From contig JALHLM010000218.1 in NCBI GenBank assembly GCA_022844585.1, forward strand, positions 1 to 9,459: a stretch of 9,459 nucleotides of DNA, given 5' to 3'. The notes under the pieces were generated by a model that was given only the letters and a program-made list of their open reading frames with translations, was not told the DNA's origin and searched no databases. Below, one piece after another: positions 1 through 6,465 of the stretch (positions within the stretch are counted from its first letter, which is position 1; the number at the start of each line of letters is the position of its first letter). The stretch comes from Pirellulales bacterium. Its GTDB lineage: Bacteria > Planctomycetota > Planctomycetia > Pirellulales > JALHLM01. Both the position numbers and the translations under genes were made by a program.

Positions 1-58
1 TGGTGCCCTTCTTGGCCGCCTTCTTGGCGCCCTTCTTTGCAGACTTCTTCTTGGCCAC
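1..58 (-). CDS. Histone H1-like Lys/Ala-rich protein, N-terminal fragment
   Basis: The first 19 codons of a leftward gene cut by the window edge. From a GTG at 58-56 the frame reads M-A-K-K-K-S-A-K-K-G-A-K-K-A-A-K-K-G-T, a lysine/alanine repeat. A GGAGG Shine-Dalgarno sequence lies at 70-66, seven bases before the GTG, which fixes the start. Such AKK/AAKK repeats are typical of bacterial histone-H1-like (Hc1/AlgP-type) nucleoid proteins, whose basic tails bind DNA non-specifically. They also occur as basic extensions on other DNA- or RNA-binding proteins, so the identity of the full protein is open. The gene is separated from its upstream neighbour, the SGNH hydrolase, by about 515 bases, and so probably has its own promoter. 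Seen: repeat, RBS and start. Inferred: nucleoid role. Confidence 0.7.
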   Translation of the reverse strand, partial: MAKKKSAKKGAKKAAKKGT

Positions 59-65
59 GCTTCGT

Positions 66-70
66 CCTCC
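66..70 (-). promoter_or_regulatory. Shine-Dalgarno site of the histone-like gene
   Basis: A perfect GGAGG on the minus strand, seven bases before the GTG at 58. It is the strongest ribosome-binding site in the window and decides the start of a gene otherwise too truncated to call. Confidence 0.75.
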
Positions 71-102
71 GAACAAAGTTGGCGGCGGACCTGAGAATCG
101 CT

Positions 103-117
103 GGCTCCTGCGGAGCC
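103..117 (-). promoter_or_regulatory. Leader hairpin before the histone-like gene
   Basis: A perfect six-base inverted repeat, GGCTCC-TGC-GGAGCC, with a three-base loop, 45 bases upstream of the GTG at 58. It would form a stable hairpin in the leader of the leftward transcript. No T run follows it on the minus strand, so it is not a standard intrinsic terminator. A role in mRNA stability or translation is possible but not shown. Confidence 0.35.
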
Positions 118-254
118 GATCAAACTGACGATTGGGTCCAACCCGCAACAAAAAAAGTGACTTCCATTTCGTTCCTCATTCACTTGTTGAAATCGTTCAT
201 CCGGTTGATTTCATCAAGCAAAACGCGCTCCACTTCTGGAACGCATGTTGAGTA

Positions 255-282
255 TTTGTACGCATTCTTCAAAATTTTGCAA
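255..282 (-). promoter_or_regulatory. Candidate sigma70-type promoter for the histone-like gene
   Basis: On the minus strand TTGCAA (282-277) and TACAAA (260-255) are separated by 16 bases within an AT-rich stretch. Each hexamer matches the sigma70 consensus at four of six positions. Transcription would start near 247 and give a leader of about 190 bases that contains the hairpin at 117-103. The match is modest and AT-rich sequence gives such matches by chance. Confidence 0.25.
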
Positions 283-520
283 CACGTTTTTGGACCATTT
301 CGAAAAAATCGGAACAAAAAATGCCGATTGAAAACATCGCGCACAAGCCGTGCAATCGCTCGATGAAACGCACTGCATGCTGCGTGCGAAATGATTTTGC
401 AATGCCGCGCGGCGCTGTTGCGCGCGGTCGATGGGAAGTACATGCACCGAGTTGTTGCGAGGGCGATGCGCATTACGACGACGTGGTGGCGACGATGCGC
501 ACGAGTACGTCGATGTGCAT

Positions 521-540
521 AAAAAGCCTATTTTTCAGGC
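521..540 (-). terminator. Candidate intrinsic terminator after the SGNH hydrolase gene
   Basis: On the minus strand GCCTG-AAAAA-TAGGC is followed directly by TTTTT, 33 bases after the TAA stop at 576-574. The stem has four Watson-Crick pairs plus a G-U closing pair and a five-base loop. The stem is short, but the order stem, loop, T run and the position just past a stop codon fit a rho-independent terminator. It would end the leftward transcript and separate it from the histone-like gene. Confidence 0.5.
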
Positions 541-573
541 GTCAAATCGCATTTACAGATATGCGACGCGCGT

Positions 574-1332
574 TTAGTACATCGAGATGCGACTGCCGTT
601 CGGAAGGATGCCGGCAGGTTGCGGTGTACTTCGCGCGAGGCCGCACATCCGCCATTGCGCGGGCCGCATGCGCTTCAATCGCCACCAAGACGCGAGGCCT
701 TTCGGCAACACGTGCTGATGAGGCGCGGCGGCCTCGAACCAATTTCCCAAAATTTTTTCCCAAGCGGCTTCCCAGACTTTCATCCGGATGTGAATCGGAT
801 CGAAGCCATACCAATCGCCGCTTGGTTCGATCCATGTCGCATCGTGGCGCGCGGCGAGTTGTTGCAGTCGATCATGCAGTTCGAGCGCGCTGTTACGCAG
901 GTTCTCGAAGCGAATTGCGTGCAGCGGAAAGAAGACGCGACTCAAGAGCGCGAAGCGCCACGGTTGCAACGTCGCCAGCGCGGCCAATGGCAGACCAGTC
1001 ATCGCGATGCGCGTGTCCTCGCTGGGCAATTGTGTTAGGCAGGCGCCGACCCAGCCGGCGATCAGCTCGGGCCGCGCGCCATACAGCAAATCATTGCCGA
1101 CGTCGGTGACCAACAACCGCGTTGGGCCGGGCGGCATCTCCCGAAGCGCATCCCAAAGTCCGCACGGAGCGATGCCCGGCAGCGTACGGCCGAAGACGGT
1201 GCTGTCCTGGCCGTAGGAACGCCCATGCCCGCAGGCGATCAGGAATTCGGCCGGCTGGGAAACGGCGGCCTGAGCGTGCCGAACGACCGTGGAAATCCCG
1301 CGGGTAAGATTACTGGCCCCGAGCAGAATCAC
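574..1332 (-). CDS. SGNH/GDSL-type hydrolase
   Basis: A 252-residue protein of the SGNH/GDSL hydrolase superfamily, a serine esterase/lipase/acyl-transfer fold. Block I is LLGASN at residues 3-8, with Ser7 as likely nucleophile; the usual GDS is GAS here. Block III is the GND at 79-81 with oxyanion Asn80. Block V is DPIH at 178-181, giving Asp178 and His181 of the triad. There is no signal peptide or membrane segment, so it is probably cytosolic. The GTG start at 1332 is the only standard start codon after an in-frame TAA at 1380-1378. It places block I almost at the N-terminus, with no clear ribosome-binding site. The codons just upstream (…AGRPR) read like protein, so an unusual start is possible. 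It lies 82 bases after the M50 protease gene. The substrate is unknown; glycan or lipid de-esterification is a guess from context. Confidence 0.82.
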   Translation of the reverse strand: MILLGASNLTRGISTVVRHAQAAVSQPAEFLIACGHGRSYGQDSTVFGRTLPGIAPCGLWDALREMPPGPTRLLVTDVGNDLLYGARPELIAGWVGACLTQLPSEDTRIAMTGLPLAALATLQPWRFALLSRVFFPLHAIRFENLRNSALELHDRLQQLAARHDATWIEPSGDWYGFDPIHIRMKVWEAAWEKILGNWFEAAAPHQHVLPKGLASWWRLKRMRPAQWRMCGLARSTPQPAGILPNGSRISMY

Positions 1333-1414
1333 TCTCGGTCGGCCGGCGAGCGAAGTAGTCGTGCGGCCTGCAAGTGCTTATTTCACAACAACTAATGTCG
1401 ATCGTGCCGGGAGA

Positions 1415-2158
1415 CTACCAAGGGTTCCGCGAACCCCACGGCGAGCGCAGCTCCTGATAGTTTTGAAAGGCCAAAAAGCCCAGCATCAGCACTGTCAGCA
1501 TGCGTTGTCCGTCGGAATCAACCCACACATAAACCGCAAGTGCGACCGCGGTGATCACCGAAATCCAATGCGATTTTCGCAGTCCATCCTGATAGTCGTA
1601 CCGGACCAGGAGATTGCGCGCGACTTGGCCGCCGTCGAGCGGATAGATCGGCAAGAGGTTGAAAAGCCCCCAGTAGACGTTCACGAACATCAAGAAATGG
1701 ACGGCGAGTGCGGCGTTGAGGCCTTCGATTTTCTTCCATCTGAATGGATTCCAATCCAGCACGAATTCGATGCGGTGCCCTGTAGCGCCAACCAGGATCA
1801 TCGTCACGATGGCGAGCAAGAAACCCGCCGCAGGTCCGGCGAGGGAAATCGCGACGCGCTGCCATGTATAGCGCGGCTGCGGATAGTGCATCGCCAGGCC
1901 GCCGAATTGATAGAGCACGATCGACGCCTGGCCGCCGAAGAAACGCGCTGCCAACGCATGCCCGAGTTCGTGGACCAAGATCGACACGAATACGACGCCT
2001 AACCAGATCACCAATTCTTGAGGCGGCTGCTCGCGCTCACCCCCCGACCATGCCATCAGGGCGGTCATCAGCCAGAACATGGGGTGCACGCGGACGGGGA
2101 ACCCCAGCACGCTGAAATTCAAATCGCCCCGCGTTGGTTCCGGCTCTTGGAGAAACAC
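1415..2158 (-). CDS. M50 family site-2-type membrane zinc protease
   Basis: A 247-residue intramembrane metalloprotease of the M50/S2P family, which cleaves substrates within or near the membrane. The zinc motif HELGH is at 63-67 inside a hydrophobic segment (about 48-72). SLAGPAAG is at 105-112. The second conserved motif, NLLPIYPLDGG (167-177), supplies the third ligand, Asp175. Further hydrophobic stretches at about 26-38, 108-125, 152-170 and 200-232 indicate a multi-pass membrane protein. No PDZ or CBS domain is present, so it is a minimal, catalytic-core-only form. The start is GTG at 2158; an in-frame TGA lies just upstream and no good Shine-Dalgarno sequence is visible. The N-terminal FPVRVHPMFWL stretch (20-30) is typical of the family. 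It lies 106 bases after the GT2 gene and 82 before the SGNH gene. The substrate is unknown. Confidence 0.9.
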   Translation of the reverse strand: MFLQEPEPTRGDLNFSVLGFPVRVHPMFWLMTALMAWSGGEREQPPQELVIWLGVVFVSILVHELGHALAARFFGGQASIVLYQFGGLAMHYPQPRYTWQRVAISLAGPAAGFLLAIVTMILVGATGHRIEFVLDWNPFRWKKIEGLNAALAVHFLMFVNVYWGLFNLLPIYPLDGGQVARNLLVRYDYQDGLRKSHWISVITAVALAVYVWVDSDGQRMLTVLMLGFLAFQNYQELRSPWGSRNPW

Positions 2159-2264
2159 GTTGGAGGATGCTCAAGAATGAATTGGGGAAACCACCGTCCG
2201 CACCAGAAGTGTACGTCGGCACTAATACACTAGCCCGTAGCGCCAGCGAGGGGGAGTGGCCGTA
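2159..2264 (-). other. Spacer between GT2 and M50 genes
   Basis: A 106-base gap between the GT2 stop (2265) and the M50 start (2158). It holds the interspersed repeat-like element at 2228-2254 and no ORF of interest. I see no clear promoter or T-tailed hairpin, so readthrough from the glycosyltransferase genes into the protease gene remains possible. Confidence 0.4.
2228..2254. repeat. Planctomycete-type interspersed intergenic repeat (single copy here)
   Basis: The stretch CACTAGCCCGTAGCGCC followed by AGCGAGGGGG matches, from memory, a short element found many times between genes in planctomycete genomes. There its spurious translation gives peptides such as LARSASEGE, which is exactly what this copy encodes on the plus strand. 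It has two AGCG direct repeats and lies just past the GT2 stop codon. Only one copy is in the window, so repetition cannot be shown here. Confidence 0.5.
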
Positions 2265-3173
2265 CTATCCTCCTGCAGCGTTTCCGCCAGGAAGTCGCCC
2301 GTTCTCGCTCGTCGCCGTACTGTATTCGCGTGAAACGCGGCGCCATTTCCAGAGCCAGCGAAGATAGGCCCAGGCGTGCCGCGCCGCGTCGCGCGAGAAG
2401 AGCCGGCGGCTGGCTCGTTGTTCGAAATGCACGCAACGCGTGGCGCCGTGGCACATCACGGTCCAGCCGGACTGTTGCATCCGCTGACAGATGTCGACGT
2501 CCTCGAAATACTTGCCGAACCGCGTATCGAATAGGCCGACCTGCTCAATCGCCGAGCGCCGCACCAGCATGAAGCAGCCGGAAACCCAATCACAGGCGAA
2601 CGACGCCTCGTGCGGTTGATCGCGATACAAATACCGATCGACCACCTCGCGCCCCAGCCCCAGGCGTCGGCCAAGCACAACGCGGGGGGTTTGCCAACGC
2701 CGCGCGGGGTGAGCGAAACCCCCATTGGCGTGGTAGATGCCGCAGGAGCTCAGTCCGCATTCTGGATGCGCGTCCATGAAGCGCACCATCTTCGCCAGGC
2801 ATTGCTCGGCCGGGTCGAACTCCATGTCGGAGTTCAGTAGCAACACGTACGGCGACGTCGCGGCGGATAGGATGCGATTCAAATTCGCGGCGTAGCCCAG
2901 GCGTTGTTCGTTTCGCAGCACCACGCCCTGGTCGAACAGGGGCCGCCAGGCGTCGACGCCATCCGTCGAGGCGTTATCCACGAGTATCAACCGCAATCGC
3001 AGCCCCGTGCCGGAATCGCGCAGTTGCGGCAGCAGCTTATTCAGATACGCGCGCTCGTACGTGTAGATCAGACCGAGATCGAGGTCGGCGCACGCCTCGC
3101 CACTCCGCGGCGCGGAATGAAAGCTGGCGTTAGGCCGCCGGGCGTTGAGTGGATTGGTTGAGGTGTGGAGCAT
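2265..3173 (-). CDS. Family 2 glycosyltransferase (rhamnosyltransferase-like)
   Basis: A 302-residue GT-A fold, inverting glycosyltransferase of family GT2. It would transfer a sugar from a nucleotide donor to a growing polysaccharide or glycolipid on the cytoplasmic face. The nucleotide-binding start is LGLIYTYER at 33-41, followed by LVDNASTDG (64-72), LGYAANLNR (92-100), the NSD metal site (114-116) and DWVSGCFMLVRR (195-206). The catalytic-region EDVDIC (224-229) follows. These motifs and their order resemble WbbL-type rhamnosyltransferases, but the donor sugar cannot be read from sequence. A 30-residue unstructured N-terminus precedes the domain. There is no membrane segment; the C-terminal tail is basic and then Gly-rich. 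The ATG at 3173 lies inside the end of the upstream GT4 gene (44-nt overlap), so the two are probably co-transcribed and translationally coupled. Confidence 0.9.
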   Translation of the reverse strand: MLHTSTNPLNARRPNASFHSAPRSGEACADLDLGLIYTYERAYLNKLLPQLRDSGTGLRLRLILVDNASTDGVDAWRPLFDQGVVLRNEQRLGYAANLNRILSAATSPYVLLLNSDMEFDPAEQCLAKMVRFMDAHPECGLSSCGIYHANGGFAHPARRWQTPRVVLGRRLGLGREVVDRYLYRDQPHEASFACDWVSGCFMLVRRSAIEQVGLFDTRFGKYFEDVDICQRMQQSGWTVMCHGATRCVHFEQRASRRLFSRDAARHAWAYLRWLWKWRRVSREYSTATSENGRLPGGNAAGG

Positions 3174-4317
3174 GCCTGCCTAGTGTAGCGTCCGAGGCGC
3201 TGAGCGCCGTGAGGATCGTTTCGACGGTGAGATTCCAAGATCGGGCCGCTGCGAGCCGTCGCCGCGCGGCAATCAGCTTCGGATGGATCGCGTGCGGTTG
3301 CGTCGCGGCGTCCAGATGCCGCAACCATTCCTTTTTCGTCTCCGCGAGTGCCACGTGGCCGAGGATCGGACTCAGCGACGCCAATCGCGACGCCACGACA
3401 GGCAGGCCGGCCGCGAGATACTCGCCCAGCTTCACAGGCAGCGCCGCGTCCGTAAGCCGGTTTTGCGCGAAGGGAATTACGCCCACGTCGAAGCCCGAGA
3501 GTCGATGCGGCAACTCGGCATAGGGGACGCTGGGGCGATGCTGCACGTTGGTCAGCGCGAACAGTCGCTGCGCCCCTTCGGCGTGGACCGGACCAATGAA
3601 TTCCCAACGCCACTGCGGACGTTCCCGCGCCAGGGCTTCCAACAATTCATAATCCAGCCAATTGCCGAGCGTGCCGTGAAAGCCAATCACCTTGGCCGCG
3701 TGCTTGCGCCGCCGCTGCCATACGCCACGGGGCATCGCGACGGCAAAATGGGCGAAGTCGACGCCGTTCGGCGCGTAGATTACGTTTTCGTGCTCGGCGG
3801 CCAACTCCTGGGCGAGCGGGACGGACGCGGCAAAAACCAAATCCGCGCTGCGCAGCACTGTTTTCTGGGCGGCCAGGATGCGACTCTTGTCGGGATCGAG
3901 ATGAAATTCGGCATACCGGTCCATGCAATCGAAGATCACTCGTCGCGGTCGGGTCGCGGCCAGCAGCGTGAGCGCCGCCAGGTTGGGTGCGCCGATCCAA
4001 AGTTGAAAATCGTCGCCACGGAGCGCCGGGATTGCGCGCATCAACTGCGATTGCAACCAGCGCCGGTTCACGCGATCACAAAGCGATGAGTGCCAGGGCA
4101 AGAAGCGATTGTGGACCACCGTCAACCGCGGCGGCAGGATGGTCGTTCCACGCTGGCTGGCCCACAGCCGTCGCAAATCGGCGCAACGCAACGACCGCAT
4201 GCCGACTGGATCGACGTAAGAAACGTGGTAGTGGCCGGTCAATGCGTCCGCCAACCGCTGCGGGCGCTGCCAGAGGGATCGCCAGGCCACCGGCGCGAGG
4301 TAAACCAAGGATGTCAT
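3130..4317 (-). CDS. GT-B fold glycosyltransferase, GT4/TuaH-like
   Basis: A 395-residue glycosyltransferase with the two-domain GT-B layout of family GT4. The N-terminal acceptor domain carries WQRPQRLAD at 16-24, a signature of the TuaH-like group, and FDCMDRY at 129-135. The C-terminal donor domain begins near IGFHGTLGNWLDY (211-223). It carries LPVKLGEYLAAGLPVVAS (293-310), where Glu299 and the G-P-V-V turn match the nucleotide-sugar-binding E-x7-E region. No transmembrane helix is visible, so it should act at the cytoplasmic side of the membrane. I chose ATG 4317 because a GGAG lies eight bases upstream and the fold starts right after it. The frame stays open to a TTG at 4392, but those 25 residues look non-native. 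It is first in the leftward group and diverges from the GT-C gene. The sugar donor is unknown. Confidence 0.88.
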   Translation of the reverse strand: MTSLVYLAPVAWRSLWQRPQRLADALTGHYHVSYVDPVGMRSLRCADLRRLWASQRGTTILPPRLTVVHNRFLPWHSSLCDRVNRRWLQSQLMRAIPALRGDDFQLWIGAPNLAALTLLAATRPRRVIFDCMDRYAEFHLDPDKSRILAAQKTVLRSADLVFAASVPLAQELAAEHENVIYAPNGVDFAHFAVAMPRGVWQRRRKHAAKVIGFHGTLGNWLDYELLEALARERPQWRWEFIGPVHAEGAQRLFALTNVQHRPSVPYAELPHRLSGFDVGVIPFAQNRLTDAALPVKLGEYLAAGLPVVASRLASLSPILGHVALAETKKEWLRHLDAATQPHAIHPKLIAARRRLAAARSWNLTVETILTALSASDATLGRHAPHLNQSTQRPAA

Positions 4318-4632
4318 CGATGCCGCTCCACGAGGTGCTTTCAGGCTCTGCGCTAGGAAGGAGTGGCCGCGCCTCCCCAGGCGGCATGGCAATTCAAGTC
4401 TGACGATATTTCGCTCTGCCCAAAGCGGGCGGAGTGTACTGGCATCGGCTGCGGGCGTCCAAGGTCATTTCGCCAATCCGGGCGAGCCATTTGAGCGCGT
4501 TAGGCTTTACCCTGTTTACCTTTACGACGCGGCTTGACCTTGCTGACACGTTCGCATCGACCTAAGCTACCGCTCCCACGGCCAGATGCCGATGACTGGA
4601 TAGACCGTGAAACTGCCAGTCGGATTGCAGGG
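4318..4632. other. Divergent intergenic region between the two glycosyltransferase operons
   Basis: About 315 bases between the leftward GT4 gene and the rightward GT-C gene, and so the expected place for both promoters. I find no sigma70-like pair that is clearly better than chance. Visible items are the hairpin at 4370-4383, a weak dyad TCGCC-6-GGCGA at 4470-4485, and three close TTTAC repeats (TTTACC at 4506 and 4515, TTTACG at 4521). The right end (4534-4632) is open in frame with the GT-C gene from a TTG and may belong to it. On the minus strand, 4500-4560 reads as a short Lys/Arg-rich tail without a recognisable gene. Confidence 0.4.
4370..4383 (-). promoter_or_regulatory. GC-rich hairpin in the leader of the GT4 gene
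   Basis: CGCCT-CCCC-AGGCG forms a perfect five-base stem with a four-base loop, 52 bases before ATG 4317. An alternative pairing GCCGC/GCGGC (4366-4370 with 4381-4385) uses almost the same bases. There is no T run, so it is a leader structure rather than a terminator; its function is unknown. Confidence 0.3.
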
Positions 4633-6465
4633 ATGCCCCAACAGGAACCCTCTATCGCCCCGCCGCCGGAGGCGATGGTCAATGCGATGCTCGAACCGCG
4701 CCCTGATCGGCGCGCATGGCCGCGCATGGCCTGGTGGTCCGTTGCACTTGTCATGTTGTGCCTGCTGCCCCGAGCCGGGGTGGCCGCGAAACAGACCGTC
4801 ATCTGTCGCGACGGCGTCTATTACCTGCAGTTGGCCGACGCCTTGGCGCAACGCGACTGGGCACGCGGGTTCAATACGCTTGGACTGAATGTCTACCCCA
4901 CGCTGCTTGCGACGTTCGACGCATTGGGCTTCGACGCGCCGACCGCCGGCAAGTGGTGGGGCGTGGTGATCGCCAGTCTCACGGTGCTGCCGCTGTTTGG
5001 TTGGGTGCGGCGACTGTTCAATGATCGCGTTGCCTGGACGGTGGCGGTGCTTTACGCCGCGCATCCCAAGCTAATTGAGTGGAGTCCCGAACTGGTACGC
5101 GATCCGACGTTCTGGTTCCTGTGGACCACGTCGATTTATTGTCTTGTTCGCGCCGTCAACGAGGTCCGCCTCGGCTGGTTTCTGCTCGCCGGCATCGCGA
5201 CTGCCTTGACGGTTCATACACGCTTTGAGGGCTGGCTGCTCTATTTGCCGTGGGTCGGCTGGACCTGGTACCGCGGTCGCCACTTGTTGGCGGAGCGCTG
5301 GGCACTGACTCGCGGCGCGATGGCCGGCGTCTTGGCGTATCCGGCGCTCTTGTTGCTGGTGAACGTCACCTGGCTGCACGACTGCCCCGATTGGCAATTG
5401 GGCAGTTTTCAGCGCTTGCAATATGTGCGCTGGTGGTGGCAGGGAGGTGCGCCGGGATCGGCGGAGCTTGCGCCCCGAGGCTCGATAAACTCCGAGTGGC
5501 TGGTGTCGAATGTACTCATTCGCCCCCAGATCGTTCGCATTGGAGGCGAGCGTGTACGCTCGACCCCAGCCACCCATGGTTTTCAAGGTGCTTCGACCGC
5601 ACGTCAAAGTTTACGGCGTGTCGCGCATCAAAGCCTGGCCATCGCCTCGGCCGAGGGTACGACATCGCGCCAGTTCACGGTGGAGTATCTCGACGCGTTG
5701 CGGCGGGGATTTCACCTCAGCCACGGCCTGCTGGCGGCCTGGGGAATCTGGCGATGGCGGCGACTTTGGACGCGGCCGGATTACTATGCGCTGCTCGTAC
5801 CGGCGATCGCCATCTTCGCCGCGATTTGGATTCACTTCTGGTACGCCGGCGCCACGAGCAGTCGCTACGTGCTGACCGTGCTGCTGGTCGCGCTGCCTTG
5901 GACGGCGCTCGGCTTGCTCGACCTCGTCGCAATTGCCACCGCGCAAGTCCGGAAGCTTCGTCCGGCCTGGAATATTGCGCCGCGCGCCGCGGTCGCCGTC
6001 ACTATGTCGTTCTGCTTTTCGATTGGCGCGGCGCAGGCGATCGCCAGCCGCGATCAAGGTTCGATCCGCGAGGCGGCGCTCGGCCAGTGGCTGGGCGATA
6101 CCTTGGGAGCGGAAACGCCGGTGGCTTTGGCCAAAACCATGCCGCTCTGTGCTTACTACGCCGGCCCGGCGCAGCAGGTTACCTGGCTCGATACCCGCGA
6201 CGAAGCCTGGCCTGCGATGCTGCAAAATCATTCGCTCGCCGTGGCAATCGTCGAAGCGCACGCCTGGCGCGAAGATCGCGCTGCCGCGCTGCACGCCGAT
6301 TGGACGCGGTTGGAAGCAAGCGATCTGCCGGAAGAATGCCGAGCGGGAAAATTTGTTGTCTTGGTGCGCCGCGCGGCCCTCGGCGCGAGTTCGGCCGCGG
6401 ACGCCGCGCGGGCCTCGCGTGACGATGCGGCGATGCGCTTCAGAAAGGCCCCGGTCGGAAGATGA
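4633..6465 (+). CDS. GT-C type polytopic membrane glycosyltransferase (PMT/ArnT-like)
   Basis: About 610 residues with many hydrophobic helices (near 33-50, 106-123, 134-144, 158-173, 179-195, 199-211, 229-246, 385-402, 412-435, 452-468) and a soluble C-terminal part of about 140 residues. This fits the GT-C superfamily (ArnT/PMT/GT39-GT83-like). These enzymes use a polyprenyl-phosphate sugar and act on the outer face of the cytoplasmic membrane. The first loop carries CRDGVYYLQLADAL (58-71), with the Asp60 and tyrosines expected for the catalytic acidic site. A second loop has SPELVRDPTFW (151-161). The start is uncertain. ATG 4633 lacks a clear RBS, the frame is open back to TTG 4534, and a GGAGG at 4668-4672 is too near ATG 4675 and rather far from ATG 4687. 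Its stop overlaps the next gene's start, so the two are coupled. Donor and acceptor are unknown. Confidence 0.83.
   Translation: MPQQEPSIAPPPEAMVNAMLEPRPDRRAWPRMAWWSVALVMLCLLPRAGVAAKQTVICRDGVYYLQLADALAQRDWARGFNTLGLNVYPTLLATFDALGFDAPTAGKWWGVVIASLTVLPLFGWVRRLFNDRVAWTVAVLYAAHPKLIEWSPELVRDPTFWFLWTTSIYCLVRAVNEVRLGWFLLAGIATALTVHTRFEGWLLYLPWVGWTWYRGRHLLAERWALTRGAMAGVLAYPALLLLVNVTWLHDCPDWQLGSFQRLQYVRWWWQGGAPGSAELAPRGSINSEWLVSNVLIRPQIVRIGGERVRSTPATHGFQGASTARQSLRRVAHQSLAIASAEGTTSRQFTVEYLDALRRGFHLSHGLLAAWGIWRWRRLWTRPDYYALLVPAIAIFAAIWIHFWYAGATSSRYVLTVLLVALPWTALGLLDLVAIATAQVRKLRPAWNIAPRAAVAVTMSFCFSIGAAQAIASRDQGSIREAALGQWLGDTLGAETPVALAKTMPLCAYYAGPAQQVTWLDTRDEAWPAMLQNHSLAVAIVEAHAWREDRAAALHADWTRLEASDLPEECRAGKFVVLVRRAALGASSAADAARASRDDAAMRFRKAPVGR

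Larger units (their letters stand above)
59..520. other. Gene-free upstream region of the histone-like gene
   Basis: About 460 bases in which I find no convincing gene. Parts (about 145-320) are clearly more AT-rich than the rest of the window, with A and T runs such as A7 at 150-156. On the minus strand this is the upstream region of the histone-like gene. It contains a candidate promoter (282-255) and a GC-rich hairpin (117-103) close to the start codon. Bases 465-520 hold near-repeats of GATGCGCA (465-472, 494-501, and GATGTGCA at 512-519). GCCGCGCGGC at 404-413 is a perfect 10-bp palindrome. Short ORFs on both strands here have no recognisable domains. Confidence 0.5.

Noticed and set aside
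404..413. GCCGCGCGGC perfect 10-bp palindrome
   Set aside because: Such GC palindromes are expected by chance in GC-rich DNA, and no flanking structure makes it an operator or terminator.
180..473. 97-codon minus-strand ORF in the gene-free region
   Set aside because: Its last 20 residues look somewhat protein-like, but there is no domain, no ribosome-binding site, and the composition changes along the frame. Kept as non-coding for lack of support.
321..1109. 262-codon plus-strand ORF opposite the SGNH hydrolase and its downstream gap
   Set aside because: Arg/Ala/Ser-rich composition and no domain, while the opposite strand carries the complete SGNH block set.
3283..4089. 268-codon plus-strand ORF opposite the GT4 gene
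   Set aside because: No motif; antisense to a glycosyltransferase with a full set of GT-B signatures.
4506..4526. TTTACC/TTTACC/TTTACG direct repeats as an activator site
   Set aside because: The spacing is irregular (9 and 6 bases) and no promoter elements stand at a fitting distance; too short to support a binding-site array.
4500..4560. Lys/Arg-rich C-terminal-like tail (SKVKPRRKGKQGKA) on the minus strand
   Set aside because: It could be the end of a decayed gene, but the frame further upstream is only the antisense of the GT-C gene. No homologue is recognised, so a remnant cannot be supported.
5250..6422. 390-codon plus-strand ORF in another frame across the GT-C gene
   Set aside because: Arg/Ala-rich without domains or helices; it is the shadow typical of GC-rich DNA under a gene whose own frame has clear GT-C motifs and membrane helices.
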